41,879 nt of DNA from Acidobacteriota bacterium (GCA_028876655.1 JAGWRA010000026.1:1-41879); one strand, 5' to 3'. Positions 9,701-16,817 are shown, counted from the stretch's first letter. Numbers and translations are program-made. The notes: generated by a model from the letters alone, not told the origin.

Positions 9701-10156
9701 GACAGCCTGAACCCGAAGCTGTGGGCGGACGACTCGCACCTGACGGCGAAGGGGCAGCAGGTGTTCGAGGAGGAGCGCGAGGCGGTCTCGGAGCTGACCG
9801 AGCACGAGATCCAGCGGCGGGCGCCAGCGGCGCTGGTGACCGCGCTGGCGGCGCAGGCCGACGTCCTGGTGAAGGTGGACCGGGCGCTGGCGCAGTTGAC
9901 GCTGGACGAGGCGACGGCAGCCGGGATCAACGCACAGTGGCTGGCCGACCCGACGCGGGACCTCGCACAGGGCGACGCGCAGGCGACGAAGCCGGGCGGC
10001 GGCGACGAGGCGATCCAGCACTACCGCGACGCCTGGCAGGACGTCCAGCAGGCGGTCCGGCGGGCGACGCACGATCAGGATCACGACGGCGATCACGACG
10101 GCGGTCCCGGCCACGGCGGCGACCACGGTGGTGACCACGGGCACGGCCGCGACTAG
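6752..10156 (+). CDS. Large exported MBG/Ig-like repeat protein with Asp/His-rich tail
   Basis: The 1134-residue protein has a signal peptide (1-27, ending SRAYA). Its N-terminal domain (about 28-150) begins THFRYSTISW, contains FYFGDGSYG and has a PKD-like flavour. Several Ig/cadherin-like domains follow (about 155-470), among them ASDPDGTIASYAL and ATDPDLDP. A TYGGAP-type module follows at about 472-553. Three near-identical repeats with an exact 234-bp (78-residue) period then carry FTYDGTPHAATV (nt 8441, 8675, 8909), followed by two with an 81-residue period starting LTIAANSTS and LTITADNQT (nt 9116, 9359). These match MBG-type beta-grasp/Ig repeats of bacterial surface proteins. After about residue 948 the chain becomes helical, and it ends in a roughly 25-residue Asp/His/Gly tail. 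No LPXTG motif or PEP-CTERM is seen. A surface adhesin or matrix role is likely. SD AGGGAG precedes the ATG. Confidence 0.88.
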   Translation: MTAQLKKAALVLVAVLALTGMFSSRAYATHFRYSTISWSASPTNTHQVTFQIQSAWRWDFPWQISHPQVGQTFNSGYVFYFGDGSYGQMNLTVTAVDAANDWMVATTTLTHTYAGNGPYMAYFENCCRLSTLLDNNHDLNFILDTRVVLSNTQPNQSPTVASVPIIVMPAGVTTSFQIPASDPDGTIASYALSTTVQSGLDTPSPLGLKLTPSGLVTWTPATFQEGLHAIQFTITDNDGNTVPLDVLLNVIPYAGGTPPTVLINSSSSPVTVNAQAGVPLSVALGATDPDLDPATGLPNTLVTMGSGGLPVGATVTPTMPFTQRVPETATFTWTPTLAQAAQTYTVVFSATDNTGLQSTNSLTIHVASPQPPTATCSPATYAVQPTSAAGADVTMSAAVQDPNKLPLTVTWTADGAATPAQTDNVAGGTTGPTTLTSTQTFAVGSHSVVVAATNTFFSTGTCTIGVTVAKADQTITFPEVGPQTYGGAPIVLGATASSGLPVTYTLLSGPATLSGNTLTITGAGAIMVIASQAGDATFNPAADVPQEIVVGLATPVVSVTGGTFTYDGTPHAATVTATGVGGAPLAPVTVTYNGSAAVPVDAGTYTVQASYAGGANYAPASGSATVTINKATPAVTVTGGTFTYDGTPHAATVSVTGVGGAALSPVTVTYNGAPDVPVHGGSYAVAASFAGDANYLPASGTASISITRALPAMVVKAGTFTYDGTPHAATVSVTGVGGVALGPATVLYNGSPSVPTSAGSYPVQAHYAGTTDYDPVDGTGTLVINPASLTIAANSTSMSYGGVVPALGVTYTGFVGGDSPASLATPVTISTTATPTSPVGTYPIVVGGATSPNYTIAFVNGVLTVNPGQLTITADNQTKWVGADVPALTVTYAGFVNGDTAASLTTPVTVTTTATKLSPSGTYPIVVSGATDPNYTIVFANGTLTVVGLQQVKQTARAAIAALKPTGSRQMDHEIDEALREIDDSLNPKLWADDSHLTAKGQQVFEEEREAVSELTEHEIQRRAPAALVTALAAQADVLVKVDRALAQLTLDEATAAGINAQWLADPTRDLAQGDAQATKPGGGDEAIQHYRDAWQDVQQAVRRATHDQDHDGDHDGGPGHGGDHGGDHGHGRD
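8418..9119 (+). repeat. Three tandem 234-bp in-gene repeats (MBG-like modules)
   Basis: The anchor TTCACCTACGACGG recurs at 8441, 8675 and 8909, exactly 234 bp apart, with strong nucleotide similarity in the first 60 bp of each unit. Being in frame, the repeats can expand or contract by recombination without breaking the gene. Two more related 243-bp units follow at 9116 and 9359. Confidence 0.85.
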
Positions 10157-10178
10157 GTCGACGGCCGGGTAAGACGAC

Positions 10179-10214
10179 TCCGCCCGCCGGCAGGGAAGCC
10201 TGCCGGCGGGCGGA
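10179..10214. terminator. Bidirectional terminator-like hairpin between convergent genes
   Basis: A perfect 15-bp stem (10179-10193 with 10200-10214; arm TCCGCCCGCCGGCAG) closes the 6-nt loop GGAAGC. It lies 22 bp after the stop of the MBG protein and 14 bp before the stop of the convergent S10 peptidase, so it can serve both. It has no T-tract, as is often the case in high-GC genomes. Confidence 0.75.
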
Positions 10215-10228
10215 ACTGTGTACGGCCC

Positions 10229-11815
10229 CTACTGCGCCGTCGTTCCCGTCTTGTTGGTGTCGATGAAGTGATCGATGTCCGAGGCCAGCGCCTTGTGGGG
10301 GGCCGGGCGGACGTAGATCATGTGGCCCGACTGGTAGTAGTGGAACGTCACGCGGCTGGTGAAGGTCGGGTCCCAGCCCATGTGCGAGAAGTTGTACTCG
10401 GCGCCGCCGAGCGGCGTGGCCATGTCGTAGTAGCCGCACGCCACCATGATCTTCAGGAACGGGTTGCGGGCCATGGTCGCCCGCAGCGGCTCGGTCATGT
10501 CCATGTAGCGGTTCTGGAACTCGTCCCACGACCAGGGCCGGACGTCGCCCGAGACGGCGTAGTGGATGTCGTCGCTCGACCACTTCAGGTCGTTCTTGAT
10601 GTAGTTGAGGAACGTCGCGGTGTAGGCGCCCGTCAGCGCGGTGTCCGACGGATCGTACTCCTCGCGCTCGCCTGCCGCGTCGCGGTCGACGCCGGTGAAC
10701 CGGCTGTCGAGCCGGCCGACGGTCAGCCGCTCGTCGCGCAGCAGTTCCTTCCGGAAGCGCGCCGGATCCACCCGCAGGTTCGCTTCCTGGATGTACTGCG
10801 GCGAGATGCCGATGAGGTGCGACAGCTTCTGCGCGATCGCCTGCCGGTCGGCCGTCGAGAGCGTGTTCCCCTTCATCAGCGCCTGCGCGTACTCCCCGAA
10901 CGCGAAGGTCCGCGCCTGATCGACCACGGCCTTCACCGGGCCGCTCTCGAGGTCGGACGACAGCTTCTTGTGGAACCAGGCCGTCGCCGCGTAGGTCGGC
11001 ACGAAGTCGATGTACGCGATGTCGTTCTGCGGCGACGGCCTCAGCGTCTGGTAGGTGAGCAGCGACGAGATCAGCACGATCCCGTTCAGCTCGACGCCGC
11101 GCTCCTGCAGCACGCGCGAGAGGCCGGCCGAGCGGATGGTGCCGTAGCTCTCGCCGATCAGGAACTTCGGCGACGGCCAGCGGTTGTACTTGTCCAGGTA
11201 CGCCTGGATGAAGTCGGCGAACGCCCGGAAGTCGCCGTTCACCCCGTGGAACTGCTTCGGATCGACCCCGGCCACCGTCCGGCTGTAGCCGGTCGAGATG
11301 GCGTCGATGAAGACCAGGTCGGTCGATCCGATCAGCGAGTCCTCGTTCGGCACCAGGTGGTAGGGCGGCGCCGGCTGCATGCCGTCGCCCTGCATCTCCA
11401 CCCGCACGGGCGAGAAAGCCCCCATGTGCAGGAAGACGGTCGACGAGCCAGGCCCGCCGTTGTAGAGGAAGGAAATCGGCCGCGTCTTCACGTCCTGGTC
11501 GTCGCGCGTGTAGGCGACGAAGAACATGCGCGCCGCGATCTCGCCGTTCGGCTGGCGGATCGGGAGCGTGCCGGCCGTCGCGGTGTACTTGATGTCCTGG
11601 CCGTTCAGCCGGATCGTGTGGGACGTCTGCGAGATCCTGGCGTCCGCCTCGGTCGCCACCTCGTAGGTGCGGTGGGCGCCGTTCTCGCGGGCCGGCACGG
11701 CCTGCTCGCGGGCGGGCGGGGGGGGCGGAGGCGCCTGCGGCGGGCGCTGCTGCGCCTGCATCGGCGCAAGGGCGAAGACGAGCAGAATCGAAACGAGGAC
11801 TGCGCGCTTGTACAT
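10229..11815 (-). CDS. Exported S10-family serine carboxypeptidase
   Basis: The ATG at 11815 is preceded by AGGAGA and gives 528 residues. A signal peptide (1-21) is followed by a Pro-rich linker. The alpha/beta-hydrolase S10 hallmarks are all present. NGGPGSS forms the oxyanion region, GESYGT carries the nucleophile (Ser223 by nucleotide position), the late DMATPLGGAEY carries the likely catalytic Asp, and YQSGHMIYV carries the likely catalytic His. The length fits bacterial S10 carboxypeptidase-like proteins, which remove C-terminal residues from peptides in the periplasm or outside the cell. It appears to be a single gene, facing the MBG protein across a shared hairpin, with a repeat-rich region upstream. 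An in-frame ATG at 11845 is disfavoured because it would put ten polar residues before the signal peptide. Confidence 0.92.
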   Translation of the reverse strand: MYKRAVLVSILLVFALAPMQAQQRPPQAPPPPPPAREQAVPARENGAHRTYEVATEADARISQTSHTIRLNGQDIKYTATAGTLPIRQPNGEIAARMFFVAYTRDDQDVKTRPISFLYNGGPGSSTVFLHMGAFSPVRVEMQGDGMQPAPPYHLVPNEDSLIGSTDLVFIDAISTGYSRTVAGVDPKQFHGVNGDFRAFADFIQAYLDKYNRWPSPKFLIGESYGTIRSAGLSRVLQERGVELNGIVLISSLLTYQTLRPSPQNDIAYIDFVPTYAATAWFHKKLSSDLESGPVKAVVDQARTFAFGEYAQALMKGNTLSTADRQAIAQKLSHLIGISPQYIQEANLRVDPARFRKELLRDERLTVGRLDSRFTGVDRDAAGEREEYDPSDTALTGAYTATFLNYIKNDLKWSSDDIHYAVSGDVRPWSWDEFQNRYMDMTEPLRATMARNPFLKIMVACGYYDMATPLGGAEYNFSHMGWDPTFTSRVTFHYYQSGHMIYVRPAPHKALASDIDHFIDTNKTGTTAQ

Positions 11816-11930
11816 CGGGTGGTCTCCTGGAAAGTTGGCCCGCATGATACCTCCAGGACCCCCGGCGGTCGAACGCCGGCTTCACGATTTCCAGGCGGCT
11901 GAGCTTCGACGGCAGAGGGTCCGCCGTTCA

Positions 11931-12073
11931 CAGGAGATCACGAGACCGTCTCAATCTGCAGGAGGTCAGGAGATTATGAGCATCAGGAATTGAGAATTTC
12001 CTGATCTCCTGCGATCTCCTGTGGAGGCTATGGGTTCAGCGGAAGAATCTCCTGATCTCGTGCCCTCCTGCAG
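11931..12073. repeat. Intergenic array of about 8-nt AGGAGATC-type repeats in two facing halves
   Basis: The left half reads CAGGAGAT, CACGAGAC (11931-11946) and CAGGAGGT, CAGGAGAT (11959-11974). The right half (about 12000-12073) holds the inverse form, for example TCTCCTGA, TCTCGTGC, CCTCCTGC. An exact 10-bp inverted pair, CTGCAGGAGG (11956-11965) with CCTCCTGCAG (12064-12073), frames the centre, so the RNA or single strand could fold into a long imperfect hairpin. It lies between the exported methyltransferase stop (12085) and the S10 peptidase start (11815), all on the minus strand. Confidence 0.75.
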
Positions 12074-12084
12074 GCGGGGTTGGG

Positions 12085-12756
12085 TCAGCGGCTCGCGGGC
12101 CGGGGTCTGGGAATCTTCTGGAAGAGGATGGCGTAGAGGCCGTCGCCCCAGTCCGGGATCTCGCGGGCGAGCTGCAGGCCGGCGTCGTGCATCTCGCGGA
12201 TCACGACGTCCATCGGCACGCCGTGCCCCCCGCGGCTGGCCGGCACGCCGGGGGGTGGCGTGCCGCCGCTCGGCGCGAAATCGATGACCGCCAGCAGGCC
12301 GTTCGGCTGCAGCGCCTTGTAGAGGCTGGCGTCCATCGCGGCGGGATCGGTGAAGTGGTGGTAGACCTCGCGCATGAAGATCGCCTGGCAGCACGCGTCG
12401 GGCAGGCGCGTCGAGTCGGTGGCCCCCTGCACGACCTTCACGTTGTCCAGCTTCGCCCGCGCCGCCGCCCGCCGGATGTCCGCCAGCCGCCCGGGATCCA
12501 GCTCGGTCGCATAGACCAGCCCCTTCGGTCCGACCTGCTTCGCCAGCGCGACGCTCATCTCGCCGTGCCCGGCGCCGATCTCCGCGATGGTCATGCCGGG
12601 CTGGAGGGCGAGCAGATCGGCCAGCTGCGGCGCTTCGCGCGCGACCGCGGACGGGGACAGCGGGGGCTGCGCGGCCAGCGGCGCGGACGCCGCCAGACCG
12701 GCCAGCAGCACGGCGGCCGCGACCGGGCGGCGGAGACGCAGAGGCAGGAGGGACAT
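12085..12756 (-). CDS. Exported class I SAM-dependent methyltransferase-like protein
   Basis: The 223-residue protein starts with a clear signal peptide (MSLLPLRLRR, then an Ala/Leu/Val core, cleavage after PLAAQ near residue 30). The rest is a Rossmann-like methyltransferase fold: motif I IAEIGAGHGEMS at about 58-69, YATELDP for the acidic residue after strand 2, VVQGATDSTRLP, REVYHHFTDP, and LLAVIDFAP for strand 5. A Sec-type signal on a SAM enzyme is odd, since SAM is not expected in the periplasm. Similar 'exported methyltransferase' annotations exist in Acidobacteriota and Proteobacteria, but their substrate is unknown. GGAG precedes the ATG. It starts 15 bp after the glyoxalase-like gene, so the two are probably one operon. 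Confidence 0.85.
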   Translation of the reverse strand: MSLLPLRLRRPVAAAVLLAGLAASAPLAAQPPLSPSAVAREAPQLADLLALQPGMTIAEIGAGHGEMSVALAKQVGPKGLVYATELDPGRLADIRRAAARAKLDNVKVVQGATDSTRLPDACCQAIFMREVYHHFTDPAAMDASLYKALQPNGLLAVIDFAPSGGTPPPGVPASRGGHGVPMDVVIREMHDAGLQLAREIPDWGDGLYAILFQKIPRPRPASR

Positions 12757-12771
12757 GAACGGGACTCCGGA

Positions 12772-13680
12772 CTAGCCGATCACGCCGAGCCGGACGCCGC
12801 CAACCTTCAGATCGTCGAACCAGGCGATCTGCTGATCGAACCACGGCTCGGGATCCTGGTTCATCTCGAACCGCTCGATCACCATCTCCAGATCGTAGAT
12901 GCGGAGCAGGCACGCGGCGGGGCCGTCACCGAAACGGTGCAGCCGCGTCTCGAGCCAGTCCTGATCCTCCTCGTCCTCGTAGCGCGCGGCCCGCGGATCC
13001 GGCCGACCGCGCATCGGCGTCGCGAGGACGACGGGCGTGTCCGCGAACCGGGCCAGACGCGCACCGAACAGCGGGTTGTCGACGATCTCCGGCTCGGCGA
13101 AGCCGTAGACGCGCCGGTACAGGGCGATGGCCTTCTCGAGGTGACGCACGCCCAGCACGACCGTGTGGATGCCCATGAGCCGGTCGGCCCGTGGGCGCGC
13201 GCCGCGCTCGGCGCCGCCCGGACGATAGGGCGGGATGCGGAGCTCGCGCGGGGTCCGGTCCTTGATCAGGAACGGGAGCAGCGTCCCCGGCTCGCCCTCG
13301 CCGATGGTCGCCATGTCCCACTCGGCCATCGCGCCATCCGGCCACTTGCGGCTCATGTGGAACGGGCCGTCGACCGGCACGCCGAGCTCGGCCACCCGCT
13401 GCACCTCGTCGGCGACGTTCGGCACTTCAATCGCCCAGGCACACAGGCCCGCGTCGTTGAGGATGTGGCGGTGCCACAGCGGCGACAGGGCCCGCGGCTG
13501 CCGCGTCGACAGCAGCTCGAGGTAGGAGCCGTCGTCGAACGGCAGGTACGCCATGTGGGTGATCTCGTTCGAGTGGATCCCGCCGAACTCGGTCTTCAGG
13601 CCGACCGAGGCGAACGCCTCCTTCATGGGCGTCAGGGCGGAACCCGCCACCACGACGTGGTCAATCTTCAGCTGCATCAT
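12772..13680 (-). CDS. Glyoxalase-like (VOC superfamily) protein, two domains
   Basis: The 302-residue protein starts KIDHVVVAG, the typical first strand of a VOC/Glyoxalase_3-type domain. It continues with FGGIHSNEITHMAYLPFDDGSYLEL (cut here to key parts: His, then the YLEL Glu), which fits metal ligands of this superfamily. A second half begins with GIHTVVLGVRHLEKAIALY near residue 170, a second VOC-type beta-alpha unit. VOC proteins isomerise, cleave or bind small molecules through a divalent metal. The exact reaction is not predictable here. Two adjacent ATGs (13680 and 13677) are possible starts and neither has a good Shine-Dalgarno sequence. TTGACA (13714-13709, minus) lies upstream but lacks a good -10. 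It is probably co-transcribed with the exported methyltransferase. Confidence 0.82.
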   Translation of the reverse strand: MMQLKIDHVVVAGSALTPMKEAFASVGLKTEFGGIHSNEITHMAYLPFDDGSYLELLSTRQPRALSPLWHRHILNDAGLCAWAIEVPNVADEVQRVAELGVPVDGPFHMSRKWPDGAMAEWDMATIGEGEPGTLLPFLIKDRTPRELRIPPYRPGGAERGARPRADRLMGIHTVVLGVRHLEKAIALYRRVYGFAEPEIVDNPLFGARLARFADTPVVLATPMRGRPDPRAARYEDEEDQDWLETRLHRFGDGPAACLLRIYDLEMVIERFEMNQDPEPWFDQQIAWFDDLKVGGVRLGVIG

Positions 13681-13752
13681 CCAGAGCGTTCTTCGCGCGG
13701 CGGTCGTCTGTCAAATGGAGAGACCGCGGACGGGCGCCGTCCCGGCGCGGAA

Positions 13753-13770
13753 CCGGGAGCGGCCTCCCGG
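13753..13770. other. Short hairpin, 7-bp stem
   Basis: CCGGGAG (13753-13759), loop CGGC, and CTCCCGG (13764-13770) form a perfect stem between the DUF3014 stop and the VOC start, both on the minus strand. It may be a second terminator element for DUF3014 or part of the VOC leader. Confidence 0.4.
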
Positions 13771-13838
13771 ATGCGCAATTCTACAGGGAAATCGACGCGA
13801 GCCGGCAGATCTTGACCGGCGGGCGGACGGCCGCGTGA

Positions 13839-13870
13839 AGCCCGCGGCCCGCGCACCGCGGGCGCGGGCT
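13839..13870 (-). terminator. Terminator-like hairpin after the DUF3014 gene
   Basis: AGCCCGC (13839-13845) and GCCCGC (13847-13852) pair with GCGGGC (13858-13863) and GCGGGCT (13864-13870), giving 13 bp with one bulged G and a 5-nt loop. It lies 11 bp beyond the reverse-strand stop at 13882. No T-tract is present. Confidence 0.6.
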
Positions 13871-13881
13871 CTCGGGGATCG

Positions 13882-14754
13882 TCAGGGCCGGACCACCACC
13901 GGCGGGGGCAGGGTGCTGTCGGCGAAGCCGACGGCCTCGGCCAGCTGGCGGAGCTTGCCCTGGATGAGCCGCATGTTGCGCGGGCCCATCCGGAGCAGCT
14001 GCTTCTGTGCCGGCATCAGGCCTTCGAGATCCGGATTGGCGAACTGGTAGGCGACGGCGCGCTGGGTGAGCGGCACGGGCCCTTCGAGCACCGGCGTGGC
14101 CAGCAGGTTGTCGATCGCCTTGTGCAGGGCGGCGTCGACGTTGCCGTCGGGATGGCCGAGGTCGCGATAGGCGACGACGATGAGCGGCTTCAGGCGCTCG
14201 TAGGTCGCGGCGCTGCCCGCGGTGTCGAGCGACGCGATCGCGCTGGCCAGCCCGTCGAAGCGGTGATAGTTCCGCTCGTCCATGACCAGGTGCGCGTCGC
14301 GGCCGCTGACGCCGAACTTCTCCTTCGGCGCGAACAGGCGCAGGTGGGCGGTCGGCACCTTGCCGTCGGCGACGTTGTCGATCATCACGGCGAAGCCGCG
14401 GATCAGGTCGCGCGTCGCGAGCCAGGCCGCCAGTTCGGGATGCGTCGAGAGCCCGCGCGCGAGGCCGCGCACGGTGTCGTCGCTCTGATCGAGCGGCGGC
14501 AGGCCGACGTCGGCCGGGTTCACGGCGACCGGCGCGGCCGGCTTCGGCGCCGCTTCCTGCCGCGAGACGGTCGGCGCCGGCGGCGGGACGACGATGCGCC
14601 GGTCGCGGAAGAAGAAGAGGTACACGAACACGGCAGCCACGGCGACGAAGAAGATCGTCACCAGCCACGGCGCGCGACTCGAGGCGGCCGAGAACTTGTC
14701 GTCCGCGGGCGGATCGTCGGCCCCGATCGGACGGAAATCGTCGAAGTCGTTCAT
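13882..14754 (-). CDS. DUF3014 family membrane-anchored protein
   Basis: The 290-residue protein has an acidic N-terminus (MNDFDDFRPIGADD), one transmembrane helix (about residues 29-48, ending in FFFRDRR) and a Pro/Ala linker. A soluble domain then starts with LPPLDQSDDTVR. That start, the following HPELAAWLATRDLIRGFAVMIDNVADG and the closing RLIQGKLRQLAEAVG fit the DUF3014 family. Its function is unknown; the topology suggests a periplasmic domain on an inner-membrane anchor. A TAGAAT hexamer (14795-14790, minus) 35 nt upstream is a possible -10. A stem-loop follows the stop. It is probably a single-gene unit. Confidence 0.83.
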   Translation of the reverse strand: MNDFDDFRPIGADDPPADDKFSAASSRAPWLVTIFFVAVAAVFVYLFFFRDRRIVVPPPAPTVSRQEAAPKPAAPVAVNPADVGLPPLDQSDDTVRGLARGLSTHPELAAWLATRDLIRGFAVMIDNVADGKVPTAHLRLFAPKEKFGVSGRDAHLVMDERNYHRFDGLASAIASLDTAGSAATYERLKPLIVVAYRDLGHPDGNVDAALHKAIDNLLATPVLEGPVPLTQRAVAYQFANPDLEGLMPAQKQLLRMGPRNMRLIQGKLRQLAEAVGFADSTLPPPVVVRP

Positions 14755-14882
14755 GCCAGTGTGTCCCGGGATGCGCCTCGCGCGCCCCTATTCTAGACCT
14801 CGCGCGCGCGACGATGCGAGCCGATTGCGCGGCTGAGCTGGGTGGAAGACGGCGGGGACGAGGTATGCGCGCCGCGCAACGG

Positions 14883-14905
14883 CGTCATGCGTGCGGCGCA
14901 TGACG
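14883..14905 (-). terminator. 9-bp hairpin after the 14928 gene
   Basis: CGTCATGCG (14883-14891), loop TGCGG, and CGCATGACG (14897-14905) form a perfect stem 22 bp beyond the reverse-strand stop at 14928, a suitable place for a terminator. No T-tract follows. Confidence 0.5.
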
Positions 14906-14927
14906 GAACCGACGGCCGGCGCGTGCG

Positions 14928-15584
14928 TCAGCGCGGCGCCCGCTGACGGTCGAGCCAGTAGACGACGAGGCTGACGCCGAGGGTCTGCAGAATCCAGCCG
15001 GCCGCCAGCGCCGCGGGCGGCGGTGCGGCCACCATCATCGCCTGCCCGGCGAGCATCATCACGGTGATCGCGCTGGCGAACAGCGGCATGCCGTACCGGC
15101 CGATCGGCGTGCGCGACGTCCCGACGCCCGCGTACAGCACGAGCCCCACGACCACGAGCGCGGCCTCGAGCGCGAGCGCCGCCGGCAGGTGGTTCCACAA
15201 TCCCAGGCCGAGCTTCGGGGACGAGGGACCGGCCACTGGCAGCTCCGGCACGTGCACGATCGCGTCGAGCAGGAAGTGCGAGAACACGGCCGCGCCGATG
15301 GCGAACGCCGCCAGCCGCCGCCCGCGGGTGGCGGCCAGCGCCACCAGCGCCGCGGCGAGCGACCAGCCGAGGCTGGCGATCAGGCCGTGCGACCAGGGAA
15401 ACGTGTAGAGCAGGTAGTGGCGCGCCGGCAGGTCCGGCGGCACGTGCACCTGCTCGATGCCCACCAGCACGAAGACGCCGAGCAGCAGATCGAGCAGGTA
15501 GGCGGCCAGCACCAGCCAGCCGGCGTTCAGCCGCCGATCCACCCGCTTCAGGGCGAGTCCGACGCCGAGATGTCCGGGCCCCAT
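14928..15584 (-). CDS. Multi-spanning membrane protein, possibly DUF457/YdjM-like
   Basis: The 218-residue protein has about six hydrophobic segments. It begins MGPGHLGVGLALKR and contains LAAYLLDLLLG, FPWSHGLIASLGW and FSHFLLDAIVH. This spacing of His and Asp residues near helix ends recalls the membrane-bound metal-dependent hydrolase (DUF457/YdjM) family, but the match is only at motif level. A TATAAT on the minus strand (15598-15593) ends 8 nt before the ATG at 15584, so the mRNA may be leaderless. The SPW-like gene ends 84 bp upstream on the same strand. Function is unknown. Confidence 0.75.
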   Translation of the reverse strand: MGPGHLGVGLALKRVDRRLNAGWLVLAAYLLDLLLGVFVLVGIEQVHVPPDLPARHYLLYTFPWSHGLIASLGWSLAAALVALAATRGRRLAAFAIGAAVFSHFLLDAIVHVPELPVAGPSSPKLGLGLWNHLPAALALEAALVVVGLVLYAGVGTSRTPIGRYGMPLFASAITVMMLAGQAMMVAAPPPAALAAGWILQTLGVSLVVYWLDRQRAPR

Positions 15585-15592
15585 GGGCCTTC

Positions 15593-15598
15593 ATTATA
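15593..15598 (-). promoter_or_regulatory. Consensus -10 hexamer next to the start at 15584
   Basis: TATAAT reads on the minus strand at 15598-15593, with 8 nt to the ATG. This spacing predicts a transcript starting at or within one or two bases of the start codon. No -35 was identified. Confidence 0.55.
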
Positions 15599-15668
15599 GG
15601 CACAGCAGCACGCTCTCCGCGGTGCCGCGCAGACACCACGGCCGGGAAGCCGGACGCGCCCGCGCCGC

Positions 15669-16025
15669 TCAGGCCGGCGTCCGCGTGACGGCGAACAGTT
15701 GGAACAGCGACACCAGCACGACCGCGCCGCCGGCGAGCAGGTCGTTGATGGTCGCGGTTCTCGAGAAATGCCATGCGTGATACAGCATGGGATCGAACAT
15801 GACCCAGATGCCGAAGGCGAGCATGAACCAGTCGATCACCTTCGGCACGGGGGCATTGAGCAGCGCCAGCACGGAGAAGCCGAAGATCAGCATCGCCAGC
15901 ACGGCGTTCTCCGGGACGGCGGGATCCGTGCCCGGGCCACCGAGCAGCGAGCCGTAACCGAGGACGGACGGCGCCCAGAACAGCCACAACCCGAAGAGCA
16001 GCGTCAGCACACTCAGTTTCCGCAC
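15669..16025 (-). CDS. SPW-repeat-like small membrane protein
   Basis: I choose the GTG at 16025, which has AAGGGGGA upstream and starts right at the first hydrophobic segment. The product is 118 residues with about four transmembrane helices. Residues such as LWLFWAPSVLGYG and the later DWFMLAFGIWVMFDP repeat a helix with a W-x(n)-P pattern seen in the SPW repeat family. Function is unknown. Longer open sequence upstream to 16199 is Arg-rich and non-hydrophobic, so it is rejected. Confidence 0.7.
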   Translation of the reverse strand: MRKLSVLTLLFGLWLFWAPSVLGYGSLLGGPGTDPAVPENAVLAMLIFGFSVLALLNAPVPKVIDWFMLAFGIWVMFDPMLYHAWHFSRTATINDLLAGGAVVLVSLFQLFAVTRTPA

Positions 16026-16241
16026 GACCCATCCCCCTTTCCGGCGCGGCGCGGTCGCGCGCACCCTGCAGGAGTGCAAGTCCGGTACCCGTGACGAGGA
16101 TGAATCTCTACCGTGGGGATCGCCGGCCGACCGGCGGTTTGGCGTGCAGGCCATGGCCCGGCCAGGCGCCTGCCGGCCGATTCGCGCGGCGCGGTGCATG
16201 AAGTTGAGACAGCCGGCGTGTCACGGCTGAGCCGGTCCGGG
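16026..16241. other. Intergenic gap between SPW-like gene and tag
   Basis: This 216-bp gap holds no convincing gene. It contains several short GGCC-rich inverted repeats (around 16125-16190 and 16211-16237), which may end the tag transcript, but none is a clear terminator. Around 16080-16105 the sequence is less GC-rich and could hold the SPW gene promoter. No good hexamer pair was found. Confidence 0.4.
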
Positions 16242-16817
16242 TCAGGAGGACTGGACGGCGCCGTAGCGGCGGCAGCCGACGAGGTGATCGTTGACCATGC
16301 CGGTCGCCTGCATGAACGAGTAGCAGATCGTGGAGCCGACGAAGCGGAAGCCCCGCTTCTTCAGGTCGCGGCTCATCGCGTCGGACTCCGGCGTCCGCGG
16401 CGGGACGTCACGCAGCGTGCGCCGGCGATTGACGATCGGCCGCCCGCCGACGAACTGCCAGATGTAGGCGTCGAACGAGCCGTACGCCCGCTGCACGTCG
16501 AGGAACGCCCGCGCGTTGGTGATGGCCGAGGCCACCTTCAGGCGGTTGCGGACGATGCCCGGGTCGGCGAGCAGCCGGGCCGCGCGCGCCTCGTCGTAGC
16601 GCGCGACGCGCGAGGGATCGAAGCCGCTGAACACCCGGCGGTAGTGCTCGCGCTTCCGGAGGATGGTGATCCAGCTCAACCCGGCCTGCGCCCCTTCGAG
16701 CAGCAGCATCTCGAAGAGATGCCGGTCGTCGTGCGAGGGGACGCCCCATTCGGTGTCGTGATAGGCGACGTACAGCGGATCGGAGCCGGCCCACGGGCAG
16801 CGAGTCGTCGTCGGCAT
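16242..16817 (-). CDS. tag: DNA-3-methyladenine glycosylase I
   Basis: The 191-residue protein is a full-length Tag (E. coli Tag is a similar size). It removes 3-methyladenine from alkylated DNA and starts base-excision repair in the cytoplasm. Visible hallmarks are RCPWAGSDPLYVAYHDTEWG with zinc ligands Cys7 and His20, LFEMLLLEGAQAGLSWITILRKRE with the conserved Glu and Trp, and the C-terminal GMVNDHLVGC with the second His and Cys zinc ligands. GGAGG sits right against the ATG at 16817, and a weak TATCGT lies 6 nt upstream, so the message may have almost no leader. The gene is divergent from the E1 dehydrogenase. The frame stays open far beyond this start, across the E1 gene, but that part is antisense shadow. 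Confidence 0.96.
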   Translation of the reverse strand: MPTTTRCPWAGSDPLYVAYHDTEWGVPSHDDRHLFEMLLLEGAQAGLSWITILRKREHYRRVFSGFDPSRVARYDEARAARLLADPGIVRNRLKVASAITNARAFLDVQRAYGSFDAYIWQFVGGRPIVNRRRTLRDVPPRTPESDAMSRDLKKRGFRFVGSTICYSFMQATGMVNDHLVGCRRYGAVQSS

